Shown here: piece by piece, positions 1-11,100 of the stretch | How the letters are laid out: every line of letters begins with the position of its first letter | Numbering within the stretch: the stretch's first letter is position 1 | Source: Tomocerus qinae | Taxonomy: Eukaryota > Arthropoda > Collembola > Entomobryomorpha > Tomoceridae | Assembly: GCA_020055645.1 (NCBI GenBank) | Contig: CM034546.1 | Location: 38,378,001 to 38,442,000 of the forward strand | Direction: 5' to 3' | DNA length: 64,000 nucleotides | Notes under the pieces: model-generated | Told to the model about the DNA's origin: nothing | Databases searched by the model: none | Seen by the model: the letters and a program-made list of their open reading frames with translations, nothing else | Translations under genes and position numbers: made by a program

Positions 1-911
1 TCAATTTATCACGTTTCTATAAAAACAAAGTTTTATCGGAATTATTGACCTTAGCATAGTTTCGAATTTTTTTATTGGAGGTTGGAGACATGGAATATGT
101 GGAAATGGGAGATTTGTATACCAAGTTTGCAGTTATAGTTTTCTAAGTAAATAATATATTCATCAAGTGATCGTTCTCGTCGATATCAACGTCGTTTTCC
201 AACTACAGTACCACGCAAATAAACACATGCAATTAGATTAGAGCCTTCTTATATATCCATTTGCAGGGAATCTTTTTGAGCCTCTAATGAGCTCAATCAC
301 GTTAAAATAGGTGAAAAAATATTGTAGTAACTTCTGTCCGCATCCCTAGCATTTCGAACTTGTTATTTTCTAATACTAATAAGAATCGCAAATGTCTTAT
401 TAAAATCGGATATGTCTGATTTTTCAACTTGTTCGAGATTTATTTTAATTCGAGGAATCCACAAAGTAGTTTGCTTGGGTCGCGACCTTAGACCGGCCTA
501 TAAATTTTCCGTTGCCACATAAAAATTGTAAATGGTAATTTTCATGGTCTGACAACCAAAATAGAGATGGAGCTCTCATATGTTGTGGAGATATTGAGGT
601 CCTACTTCTCATTTTTAATAGCATTGAAATATACATTGGTTTGGTGCAGAAAAAATTCCGTGACATTTAACAATTTTATTTTTTGTTATTACTAGAATGG
701 TATACAGGTTTCGTACAGATATAGGCAATGAGGAGTGCAATACTAGGTAGGCAGTAGGGCATCAAGACCGGGTTCCAGACGGGTTGAAAACCCGTCTGTC
801 ACGTTCTAAATTTACCACATGGAGGTATGCGTTGGAGTACATTATTGAAAATTTCTCTTACTTTGGATAGTTCATTGGCGAAGACATAACTGTAGCGAAA
901 TCCGTGTTAAA
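1..911. other. Intergenic, no gene seen
   Basis: I see no convincing coding region; the open frames here are short and featureless. Positions 776-798 form a short perfect inverted repeat (10-bp arms, 3-base loop). Positions 817-856 match one arm of the hairpin repeat at 33327-33422, so this is probably a fragment of the same small repeat family. The IR pseudogene follows on the plus strand. Confidence 0.5.
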
Positions 912-1611
912 ATGTATTCCAAGTACCCAATTGTGTCATTTTTAATTTCTATAATTATTAACAGCATCAACTGTAGAAATTTGTTGTTCTATAGTAATTG
1001 TGATTTTAACATGATTACTTTCCATCAATCCAAATGGCAGACAGATTTTATCCAGTCTAACCAAAATGGCCAACCATGGACCTTGGCAGCATCAGACTAT
1101 AATAAAACTCTCTACGGTCGTCATGAAGATCATCCACGGGATCTCTCTAGAAGTTTCTGCACTGTAAATATTCTAATGGAGCCAGACCCTGCTTTGAAGT
1201 ATCTCAACACGACTTTTGGAAAAGAAATAAATCGTCGCGATTCGAGATTCATAATCGTCATCAAAGATGAATTGAAATGGATGAATCCAGAGTGGCAATC
1301 AAGCCTCATTCAAGATGTAGTGGCTCCTCTATTGGCAATAAGACATGGATATGAATATTCTATTTACGCGACGATTCCGAAAGGTAAATCTGTAAATCCA
1401 ATTGAAACTGAAGACTCCGAAGAAGAATAGAAAAAAAGTTTGGAAAACTTTAAACGGGAATCTTCATGGCATTCAAATTGGCGGAAGATATGACAGGATT
1501 TCTTTCCGTGGTCGTAGAGAAATGCCAGAGTGTAGAATGAAGCCCTATTCAATAGTAAGGTCTATTCGCTTAAATAAAAATTGTCGAGATTCAGTGAGTT
1601 CGTTACCATAG
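912..1611 (+). pseudogene. Ionotropic receptor fragment (N-terminal part), broken
   Basis: The translation from 912 closely matches the first third of the intact IR at 35000-36985 (minus strand): hydrophobic signal peptide, the block FYSNCDFNMITF, then FGKEINRRDS and IKDEFKWMNP-like blocks. A TAG at 1428-1430 replaces a tryptophan codon of the paralogue, and a one-base change in the A7 run at 1431-1437 shifts the frame. Homology resumes at 1441 (TLNGNLHGIQI) and stops near 1600 at the point equivalent to residue ~235 of the intact copy. The channel domain is absent. The family forms dendritic ligand-gated cation channels in chemosensory neurons; this copy cannot. A GTGAGT near 1592 could look like a splice donor, but the paralogues have no intron there. 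Confidence 0.85.
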
Positions 1612-2120
1612 TACAGTATATTAATTTGTGTGGCTTGCGGCCCTGATTCATTTCATTGAATTAATTGACATTATATAATGCAATGAATATCATATAATCA
1701 CTACTGCAAGGTCCAGCTCCTATAAGGAAATATAATATCTGCAATTCAATGACATTGACCAAGACCTCTAAGTTGACCATAACCTAAGTTTGTTGTGCCA
1801 AAATAGTAGACAAAATATTTTAACACTTTGGTTTAATTTCGAAATATTATGTTAAAACCAACCCATAATGTCTCCATTGTTTAATGTGAAATATGCATTG
1901 CATTATAGCAATTGTTTACGTATTTTGCATTTTGGCACACCCTGCCACATATATAAGTAGGTAGGAAAATTTATACTATGCCATTAAAAGGATATTTAAC
2001 GAGGAACACACAAGTGTACTTATACTCTTTTGGAACTATAAAAAGTTCAACTGATTGGGCTGAGAAAATAATATTTGACTATTATTTTTATTGACGATTT
2101 AGCAATTGTTACAATTTAAA
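1612..2120. other. Spacer shared with the second GFRP-like copy
   Basis: No gene. From about 1925 the sequence resembles 55020-55227 upstream of the other GFRP-like gene (for example the stretch TTTTGGCACACCCT and the bases leading to the start codon). The duplicated unit therefore includes the upstream region and probably the promoter. Confidence 0.6.
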
Positions 2121-2527
2121 ATGTCTTTTGCAACGATTACGTAAGTTCTAAACTCTTTAAAAAATGGAAAATCCATCTTTAACCATTTTTGGTGCGATAA
2201 CCATTTTTGAAACACATTATAATTTTTGTAGTTTGAGCACTGGAAAAAAATCAACATAGTACTGGCACTGACACTAAGGAACTATGGTACATCTATGTTG
2301 AAGGATTGACTCAACATGAATATGAAAGCTTGGAATATAAACTTTCGCAACGACTCAACGATTATAAAGTATATTCAAAGATGGCTAAGCCCCCATTCCA
2401 GCCCATAATTTCGATATTAAATCATTTTGGGAAAGTCTTTAAGTACATGCTTATTTCCAATAGTTCTTGTATGTCCGAAGGCGTTCAAGTTCATGTATGG
2501 AATATATATAAAAGTCCGACCAAATGA
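2121..2527 (+). pseudogene. GFRP-like small protein, frameshifted copy
   Basis: Exon 1 is 2121-2140 (MSFATIT, ending in codon phase 2) followed by a GTAAGT donor. Exon 2 starts at 2232 after TTTTTGTAG. It has the same exon structure as the intact paralogue at 55228-55636. In exon 2 an A7 run at 2244-2250 puts the frame one base out, so a TAG follows after about ten codons. The downstream frame from 2306 keeps the family block (PPFQPIISILNH, then EGVQVHVW). Either a recent pseudogene or an assembly error in the homopolymer. See the intact copy for the functional argument. Confidence 0.6.
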
Positions 2528-3769
2528 TGTTTTTTTCCTAGTAAATAGTTCTATTATATTTTGGGAATTTTATAAAATCTACATTGAACGATTAGACTAT
2601 GTATTAATTATTTATAAAATATACTTTTATTAAATATATACAACTTCCAATATTTTCCATCCAAGTTTACAATACGATAATTCTTTAAAAGTTAGTCATT
2701 TTTGAAACTGCATAATTTTTACATCTAGGTTAAGAAATAGCTACTAGCTGCACGCAGATTACTAAACAACTTACAGATATTTGGAAGTGAATATAAATTT
2801 CCATATTAAGTGACTACTCACATTTAAGTTATTGTATGATTTATACAGCACAGCATTATTGTATCCAACTTCATGTTTGAAAGAGATAAACATAATTTAC
2901 TAATGTATGTATAATACAGCCATTTTAATCTTAGTTGAGGAAATTTAAACGAAATATTTCAATTTGTTGGTCATGGGATCTTGCATAAAAAATAAGCTGA
3001 TCTCCTAAGCTGCACTCTTAAGCATTTTAGTCTCGACGGTTTCAGCTCTGAAATGATTTTGCTTTTCTTCTATCAACTACAAATATCGGTTTTACAGAAT
3101 CGTATGGTTTTAAATTAGGTGGAACATATTTAGATTATTAATAACCTAAAAGACGTAATTTATAAACTTCATTAGATTACATGTATATTAATATACTTAT
3201 TGTGAGCTTGAAAATTCTTACTTTTGTTCAATTCATCAATGTCTTCGGTTGTATTGGTTATTTCATGACTGTCATAAATCAAATCTATTTCATCCTTGCC
3301 TTGTCGACTTTTGTTCGTTTATAAATGTCAAATCCACATCTACAATGACATCTGACTATATAAGAAATGCAGAATTAATTTTAAAATACCTTAGTTTAGC
3401 AATCCTCTGTTGATGCTAATGCTATACACTATTTTTGACAAGCTGAAACGTCCAATTCGATACTTTCGTATCTATTCCTCATAAAATATCATAGTCTTCC
3501 GCTTGAAATGGTAGTGTTATCTGGATCCATTCGAAAGTTATTGTGACCATATTAATAACACCATATTTAGGGGACATTAGGGCTAAATGGCCCCACTAAA
3601 ATCCAAGAAAAAAGAAAAATTCTTTCAAAACACCAAAAAATTTGAGCGATTTTACGTGATTTGTAGACTATTTCGGCTCATTTTAAGCAAAATAAACCAA
3701 AATTTTTAGCGCTTTGTGCTAACATGCTTTATACATATTGTAATATGACGTCATTGCCCCCTCTCAAGG
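2528..3769. other. Intergenic, no gene seen
   Basis: AT-rich sequence with no supported exon, RNA gene or element end. Confidence 0.5.
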
Positions 3770-3843
3770 TAAAATTGTCATTGTCAAGGTAAAAATTAAA
3801 TTGTCATTGTCAAGGTAAAATTGTCATTGTCAAGGTAAAATGG
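3770..3843. repeat. Short tandem repeat, about 21-bp unit
   Basis: Three to four imperfect copies of ATTGTCATTGTCAAGGTAAA in direct orientation. It looks like a small minisatellite and has no coding content. Confidence 0.8.
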
Positions 3844-3952
3844 AAAGGGCTGTAAAACCTCTTTTCTAAACCAGTAGGGAATTTTATAGGTTAACAGTGA
3901 GAAAAAGTTTTTTCCACCAGTCCATATAATAGTCACTCACCCACAAACATAG

Positions 3953-4303
3953 CGCACCTTAAGGTATCAAAAGCGCAATATGCATTTTCAGATTGGTAGT
4001 GAAAATGCGCAATATGCATTTTCAGGCTGGTATAGTGAAAATGCGCAATATGCATCGGCGGCAATCTTACAGGAGAGAGGATGAGACACAAGTGAGACAA
4101 CATGTTTGGGTGGAAAAGTTGATCTTACAAATTCACTAGCTCACCTATTTGCAGCTAAAAAAATATAAAATTTGGGAATCGTACATATAATTTTATGTTT
4201 TCTCATTTTATCATAAAATCTCACTGTGTCCCTTATATGCATATTGCGCATTTTCACTACCAATCTGAAAATGCATATTGCGCTTTTGATACCTTAAGGT
4301 GCG
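3953..4303. repeat. Inverted repeat with perfect 66-bp arms
   Basis: The left arm 3953-4018 is the exact reverse complement of 4238-4303, with a 219-bp spacer. The left side carries extra partial copies of the unit GCGCAATATGCATTTTCA up to about 4055, so the arm is internally repeated. This is foldback-MITE architecture. No target-site duplication is obvious and there is no coding sequence. Confidence 0.85.
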
Positions 4304-4879
4304 AATTAGACAGACTGAAGGGGCGAAATGATAAAGCTTGGAAATCAATGCTTTCGGTTCTATATCACACTCCATGAAATTAATGTGTAATATTTATGGT
4401 ATTGTATGCAGTAGGTAGGCCATATTCATAAAATATTGCATAAAAGGCTGGTCTTTTTTCGAAAAAGAGCTATTGCACAATATTTGTAAAGTACATTAAT
4501 ATTATATAATGTGTTACCCTCTTCTCTTGATATGGGATGAAAACTGGAGTATACTTCTCTAAACTACTTAGTTTAACTTACTTAGTTCTCTAAACTACAT
4601 TTTTTTAAATTCTAAGAAATATATCGGGCATGTGTGTCATTTTCTTGAGGTCGAACGGCGCGCGGGTGGATGGGGACAATGTTTTCACAATCCACCAAAA
4701 TTAAAACTTTTGAATTACCCATTCAAAATGTTTTGATAAATGTAATGCTGTAGAAGTAGATGAATCTTATGGAGATCTGCATCATCACAGATTTGGAATA
4801 TTAAAACAGGTCTTTTGTTCAAACGATGCATTTATGATCGACAAAACATCGTCTTTGATGCTTAGACTTAATGGATCCA
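4304..4879. other. Intergenic, left flank of the nested elements
   Basis: No gene or RNA seen. I looked for a target duplication shared with the right flank after 24489 and found none of 8-9 bp. Confidence 0.5.
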
Positions 4880-5120
4880 GGAATTTTCACATCTAAAGTT
4901 TTACATCCTGGGGAAGTGAAGTTTTACAACCAGCCACTGCAGTTTTAAAACCAGCCACTGCAGTTTTACAACCACACACTGCAGTTTTACAACCAGCCAC
5001 TGCAGTTTTACAACCAGCCACTGCAGTTTTACAACCAGCCACTGCAGTTTTACATCCAGCCACTGCAGTTATACATCCACAAACGGCAGTTTTACAACCT
5101 TACAAATGTAATGAACTCAA
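4880..5120 (+). repeat. Left TIR with eight 21-bp minisatellite units
   Basis: Units of GTTTTACAACCAGCCACTGC plus A run from 4921 to 5088, with a partial ninth. The inner units diverge (ATCCACAAACGG variant) and the last variant units are also present in the right TIR. Confidence 0.85.
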
Positions 5121-5300
5121 GGTTAAACATGGTCAATGTCAAATAAGGATAAGTAATATGTAAACGTTAATTCAATCTTATAATTTATGATGTTTTATGT
5201 TTTCTTTCTCCGATATGTAGCCTGACTCGATAATTTTGTTCGACATATTGGACGAATGGTTTTAGTGAATCATGTAACTTTAATCTCAAGTCAGCAAATC

Positions 5301-5558
5301 TTACCTAAACATCAAATGGTGGAACAAACCATAGGGCCAAAAAAAAGGATCTAACTTGAAGACTGATGTCTGAGGAAGGATCATTGTAAACGTTCTACAT
5401 ACGTAGTTAGTAGAATAATTAACACTTCCCTTACAATTAGGTCTTCTCTCACAAACCCAATAAGAACCACCATGTTTATAATCCTTCACATGACAATAAA
5501 CGAAACCGCGGAAAGCTAACTTATCTTTTCCTCTTACTGATTTTACAAAACTAGCCAT
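5301..5558 (-). pseudogene. FLYWCH zinc-finger domain remnant
   Basis: The 85-codon frame reads SVRGKDKLAFRGFVY, then YWVCERRPNCKGSV, which matches the first part of the FLYWCH zinc finger (conserved F, RGK, L, G, Y, YW, C, C). The C-terminal His pair is missing and the frame runs into unrelated sequence, so it is probably truncated or frameshifted. FLYWCH domains bind DNA and are often found in Mutator-like transposons. It lies just inside the left TIR, which supports the MULE reading of the outer element. Confidence 0.6.
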
Positions 5559-5817
5559 GCTGCTTTTTCAAAACTGCTACCGCTTGCATCAAGTGTCTAA
5601 ACTGTACTCTGCACTTCAGTTCCGATTTCTCTTCTACAAGTTTATATATCATTGTTTTCGTTACGACCTCCTCTTCATTTTGTCATTGAAAATTCTGAAT
5701 TTTACCGTTGGAACTGGAGGATCTTTTACTTAAAATGATCTGTTATGAGCTGATTATTCAATTTTTTCCTTTCGATTTTGATCTAAATCTTGTTTAATTA
5801 CTTGGATAATCATTGTC

Positions 5818-6771
5818 ATGGATCCAATTAGTACTATTGGTAATACTACAGCTTCTAGTACTGAAAATTCAAAGCGAAGAGATCCTGATACACCTTGCCC
5901 TCCGTGTGGATTCTTATGCAGAGGACCAATTGGGGTAGCCACTCATACTAGAAGTAGACATCCAGCTGAAAGTCGAAAAGCTAAAGCGTCCTTGCATACA
6001 CAAAGTGCAGATTCCTCACCTGTAGTTAATGATGATTTGGAATGTCCAAATGATAAAGATGAATCCAGAAGAAAATTAAATCATGCTCTTCTAAATATAA
6101 ATAACTTACTGAAATCAGTTATCGATATACAGCCTACTTTGGAAGAATTAGATGTTGTGGTTGGTAAACTAATTGACATTTTAACTAAAGGAAATGACAA
6201 TCTCCCTGGACCAAAGCACCCAGCCAAGAAATATTATAATGCCAGAAAAGGTAATAACTTCACTCAGAATGAACGGAAATATTCGGAAACAACAAATCCT
6301 CAAAGAAAATCTAAACGTGATAGACAACGTCGACGTGAAAAATACCGATATGACCACATTCAATATCTCTACTACAATCAAAGAAGAAAATGTGTGAGAA
6401 ATATTCTTTCAAGCGATTCTAAGAAATGCAATATTAATCTCGACTCTTTGCATCAATCATTCACTGCAAGATGGACTACCGAAAATAACAATTTCTTAGA
6501 TTCCTATGCAAAGGTGGATTGTAATACACAACATTACCTTGACATGAATTTTGATGTGACTATTTCAAAGAAGGAGATCCAGGAGTCCATTAACAGTATT
6601 TCCTATGATAGCTCACCCGGTCCTGATCGCATTCTCACACGTACCGTAAAATATCTATAATGTTCTCAAGTTTTAGCTACTTTGGCTACTATTATGATTA
6701 AATGGAATATTGTGCCATCTCAATTCAAAGAAGCAAGGACAGTTTTAATATACAAAAGTGGAAACGAAGAA
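5818..6771 (+). pseudogene. R2-like non-LTR retrotransposon, N-terminal part
   Basis: The ORF starting MDPISTIGN carries a C2H2 finger at residues ~24-45 (CPPC, then H-x4-H), a basic region (~160-185), and the start of the reverse-transcriptase domain (SPGPDRI at ~270). An in-frame TAA at 6658-6660 interrupts it. The same frame continues to 6771 (NIVPSQFKEARTVLIYK), where the BEL/Pao LTR starts. The rest of the RT resumes at 22114. An N-terminal C2H2 finger with a C-terminal restriction-like endonuclease is the layout of the R2/R4/NeSL group, which makes target-primed insertions. The element was already damaged or was only one of many dead copies. Confidence 0.8.
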
Positions 6772-7370
6772 TATTTATGTATATAATAGTTCATTTCTAT
6801 TTGCCATATAGTTATAACCATAATATATACGTAGTATTTAGTCTTATTTTATCCTTATGTATTTATAGGCTTATAATACTTATATATGTAGGTACGAATA
6901 CTTTTCCGCTTGTAACCACATTCTTATTGCTAGCATAATATACACACTAGAGTTAAGCATAATATTTACGTTATGATTTTTCTGGGTACGAATAAGTACG
7001 TATACACTTGCATGTGTATGTAAAGCCCTATTGGCAGCTTTTTCTTAATGTATCCTAGTCTACTCACATTTATATGGAACTCTGTTCCAGATTATTAGTT
7101 ATTAACTAGGTTAGTACTCCAGATTATTGTTTACTTTTAAGTTCATCTAACCTTAAGACATCCTTATGTAAGCATATATAAAGATGTAATTCTGCACAAA
7201 TAAAACACTTTGTAATCCACTTCTACATAGTCATAACTCTCTTTTCTTTCTCATTTTTAATTTTCATAAGACTTAGGACAGGAGTCTGTAAGACTCACTC
7301 ATAGATTGGAGGAAACTTCATAGGTATTTTTCAGCAGTTATTTTGCAAGTTTCCAGGCCAAACCAATCCA
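6772..7370 (+). repeat. 5' LTR of the BEL/Pao element
   Basis: The ends are TATTTATG... and ...CCAATCCA, without the usual TG start. A TATA-like TATATAAAG lies at 7175-7183 and an AATAAA at 7199-7204, so U3/R/U5 can be placed: start of transcription should be near 7205-7215. Confidence 0.93.
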
Positions 7371-8166
7371 TTTGGCTCCCACCATAGGAATCGAACACGA
7401 TTTTCAATTACGTTGAAATTTTCGTTTCATAGTACTATTCGCCCCGGGAAAGAATCACCGTTCTTCTCGTTTGCGGTGAATTTTCAGTGTTATAGACTGA
7501 GACTCAGCTACGTGTCTATTTAGCCGGCTCCCACAGACACCTACATAAAAGTGTATAGTGCATACTGCTAATGTGCGCTTTTCGTCTCATCCACTTTCAC
7601 ACATTAGCCTAAGTTGTGCTGTGTGTAATTCGTACAGTTTTTGTGCTCCACTCCTGGACAAGTTATTCTCGTCTCACGTCAGGCCTGCTTGCCTGAATCG
7701 TTCCACTCGCAACCACAAGCGTACAGTCTACTCGTTCACTACACTGTTTGCCCATTTCACTCACGATTGGGCTACTTACTACTATTAGTGCCTACCCTAC
7801 GTTGAGCTCAGCTCTTTTTCCCTCTGTGCGATTTTGTGCCATTTTGCACAGTGTGTGTATTAATTCATCGATTCGTTCTTCACTTCAGCGTCGGTCTCAC
7901 CCCATTTCCTATACCTACACTTATTATTGTCTGCCGCTGCTGCTTCTCTCCTCTCGCTGCACGGACTCTGCTGCATTTCTGCAACATTTTGTACTTGAAT
8001 CTTGAACTTGCGTTCCGATTCCGTACCAACGTTAAGGTCAGCTACTTTTTGGTATTTTCCCCTGTTAGTCGTCCACTTTTTCGGTGGCCAGGGCTTGTCT
8101 TCACGACAATAGAAAATTAACCATATTAATGTTAGAGACACATAGTTTAACTATGATGTCTAACAA
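7371..8166 (+). promoter_or_regulatory. Primer-binding site and untranslated leader
   Basis: Two bases after the LTR, TGGCTCCCACCATAGGAA (7373-7390) plus TCGAA reads as the complement of a tRNA 3' end: CCA, discriminator, acceptor strand, T-stem and the conserved TTCGA of the T-loop. I cannot name the isotype. The rest of the 796-bp leader has several small open frames on both strands without recognisable domains. It probably holds the packaging signal and a splice donor for the downstream genes, which I cannot pinpoint. Confidence 0.7.
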
Positions 8167-11100
8167 ATGAGCACTCAAGATGACCAGCAACCCACAAGTA
8201 GTAGATCCACTAGACAGCAAGGTCCAGCCAAACTTCCCCCCAGTTACCACCCCGCAAAAAGTCCGTTTAGAACAGCAAAGCAAGGTCACCAACAAGCGGC
8301 AAAAAGTACCCCCACAGTTGTTTCTGACCAAGAATTTGAGAAACAATTTAGAAAAACTCAAAGAGAAATCCTCACACCTCAACCAGGAACCTCAGACCCC
8401 CTCGCTAGAATCCCAGGTAGACGTGGTACCCAACCAAGGTCAAGAAGCGACCGTACCACAATCTCCGAACCATCAACTAGCCAATTTCCTGAGACTTCAC
8501 CGCCAAGACCGGTGCCCGTATTGTCAGGCCACCCGACACCAAGTTTGCCTCAAGACGAGCGGAAGTCACTCCTCACACAAGTCAGGCATACGCTATTTGG
8601 GGCCCCCGAGCAGTCACAGCCAAAGCAATTAGTAGCCTACGATACAACACCTCCAAGATCATCTCAAAAGCGACGAAGATCTAACACCCCCTCAGATATG
8701 GACGGTTCTAATCACGGAGATGAAGATCAAGACAACAATGGCCTCGGAGGCGGAGGAGGAGGCGAAGGAGGTAATGGAGGACGCAACAATGGCAATGGAG
8801 ATCGAAATGGAAGAAACCGAGACCAAAGATTGCCAAACGATCGTTCTAGAAGGAATTCCGGAGATCAATCAGTTATTCTCCCTCAACTGGATCATCAGGA
8901 GGCTCATGAAGCTATTGAATCCTCTCTATTAAAAATAGAAGCAGCACTAGAACGACATAACCAGAAAACTGAGATCCTAACTGCTATTGATACAGAAATC
9001 TATTTAGAAGAATTAAAAACGCTAAAGATAGATTTAAATAAGCAGCATAAAAATTGCTTCAAGTATTTTTCCAATGAAGAACAAAAAGATTATGTAGACC
9101 TAACAAATCAAGAAATAGCTCTAGTAGCATACAATAATTTAGAAGACAGATATATGAAAGTACTAAAAGAGTTAATGGCCATATCAAAAGTATTATCCCC
9201 CTCAATATCAGCTTCGGCTGGAGCGGTAAACAAACTCAAAATACCAAAGTTCAGTCTACCAAGGTTCTCGGGAAAACCAGAGCATTGGACAACTTTCAAG
9301 GATAATTTTGAGTCTGTTGTCATAAAACAGGCCGCCTTTTCCCCAGCAGAAAAATTACGGTTACTAAATGACGCGCTTAAAGACGGCACTAGAAAGTACA
9401 TCAACAGTGATCTGAAAGTCACTGATGAGAACTGGCCAATTGCTTGGAAACGACTGATTTCCAGGTATGACACGCCAAGAGAAATGGCACACGCCGCTTT
9501 AAGACCGGTATTACATTTACCGACTCTCTCTATACAGACAGAAGAAGGCATTAATCGCATAGTAGATATAGCACGGGCATCTGAGGCCCAACTCAAAGAG
9601 ATAAATACAACGGTACCATTATACCATGTATTTTACATTCATTTCATTCTCGCAAGGTTAGATAGCAAAACAGCAAAAGCATTTAACGATTCAATTAAAA
9701 CAGATGAAATTCCAACATTCGAATCATGTTTAGAATTTCTAGCGAAAAAAGCAAAGGCTATAGGGTTAAATACGCAAATTCGAAGTACAGTTCAAGGATC
9801 ATCCTCAAAGCCAAAGGATGTTAGATTTAGTCATAAATCACGAAGAGAATCCCGTATCATGGTAGCGACTCAGGATACGGATGGAAACACTACAGATGCA
9901 AATACAGACTATAATTCCGATACAAATATTTCTGACACCAGCTACACTACTAATAGCATCTTCAGCGTGTCAAGCGAGGCAAAGAAGCGAAAAAAGCCTA
10001 ACAAAAAGAAAACAGATAGAAAAAAGGCAATCAATTTCGCCAGTTCAAGGCAACCCAATTCACAGAGAAGGGAACGGCCAAGAAGTCCGTCCCCAGCCGC
10101 AAATCACAGAAATCAGAAAAATGGGAAAAATGCAAATAGCCAGGCTCCTAGAGCCCCTTGTCCACTTTGTAAAAGCAGTAACCATAGGGTCCAAGCTTGC
10201 TCTAAATGGGAAGCAATGTCCCCTAGAGCAAGGACCGAATGGGCTAAAGTTAACAGCCGCTGCTTTAACTGTTTAGCTAGCCACCGAGTAGCTAATTGCA
10301 CTAGTAAATACACATGCATGGTGTGCCGAAGACGTCATCACACGTCTTTGCACATCCCCAATGATGGGCCTGGGCCAACAAGGCCCAACAGTCCCAATCG
10401 TGGTACTCGACAAACCACACCTGTATTAAATCATTCAAGGATATTTTTAGACGAAACAGAAGAAGAAGTAGGACTTCTCCCAACCGCAATTGTACTCGTA
10501 CAGAACAACGGAAAATCTTGCAAGGTCCGTTGTCTCTTAGATTGCGGCGCGCAAAATTCATTCATAACAGAAAAGACTGCAAGGCAATTGCAGCTTGAAA
10601 ATATAGGAGAAGTAAAACGATTTACTGTAGCAGGAGGAAAAACAATCCCATCTCTGGGAAAAACCTCATTCTGGATACAATCCATTGTGCATCCACATAA
10701 CTCATACCGTATAATGGCTTATATTCTTCCCGACATTACGTCACCATTACCCAATCAATCCTTTGATAAAAAGGAATTGAAACATTTAGAGGGATTACCA
10801 TTAGCCGATCCTTCGTTCAATGAAACTCAACCCATTGAATTGCTGCTCGGATCCGCAATTTATGACAAGGTAATGGAAGCTAGAAAAATCACTGGCGTTC
10901 GTGGTACTCCAAGCGCATATCGTACAACTTTAGGTTATGTTGTACTTGGAGAAACTACAGATGAAACAGCTAAGTTATGCTGTGCTGCCATGAAAAGGAA
11001 GGATGTTGTTCCCATTCCATTGGCACCATTCAACATGGAACAATTCTGGGAATTAGAAGAACTGCCCTGCAAAAGGCAGCTAACTGAAATGGAGAAATTC

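Noticed and set aside
445-666. 73-codon minus-strand frame
   Set aside because: Featureless and without a paralogue in the window.
1428-1611. Second half of the first IR copy as a separate small gene
   Set aside because: It is collinear with the intact IR after a stop and a one-base shift, so it is the same pseudogene.
4921-5088. Regular 21-bp repeats as a CRISPR-like array
   Set aside because: Units are directly abutting without unique spacers, in a eukaryotic genome, and repeated inverted in the other TIR.
6181-6397. Frames overlapping the R2-like N-terminal ORF
   Set aside because: Shadow frames of a supported ORF.
8180-8632. Open frames overlapping gag (also 8720-8932, 9881-10276 and several on the minus strand)
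   Set aside because: They lie in other frames of a strongly supported gag-pol and have no domain; shadows.
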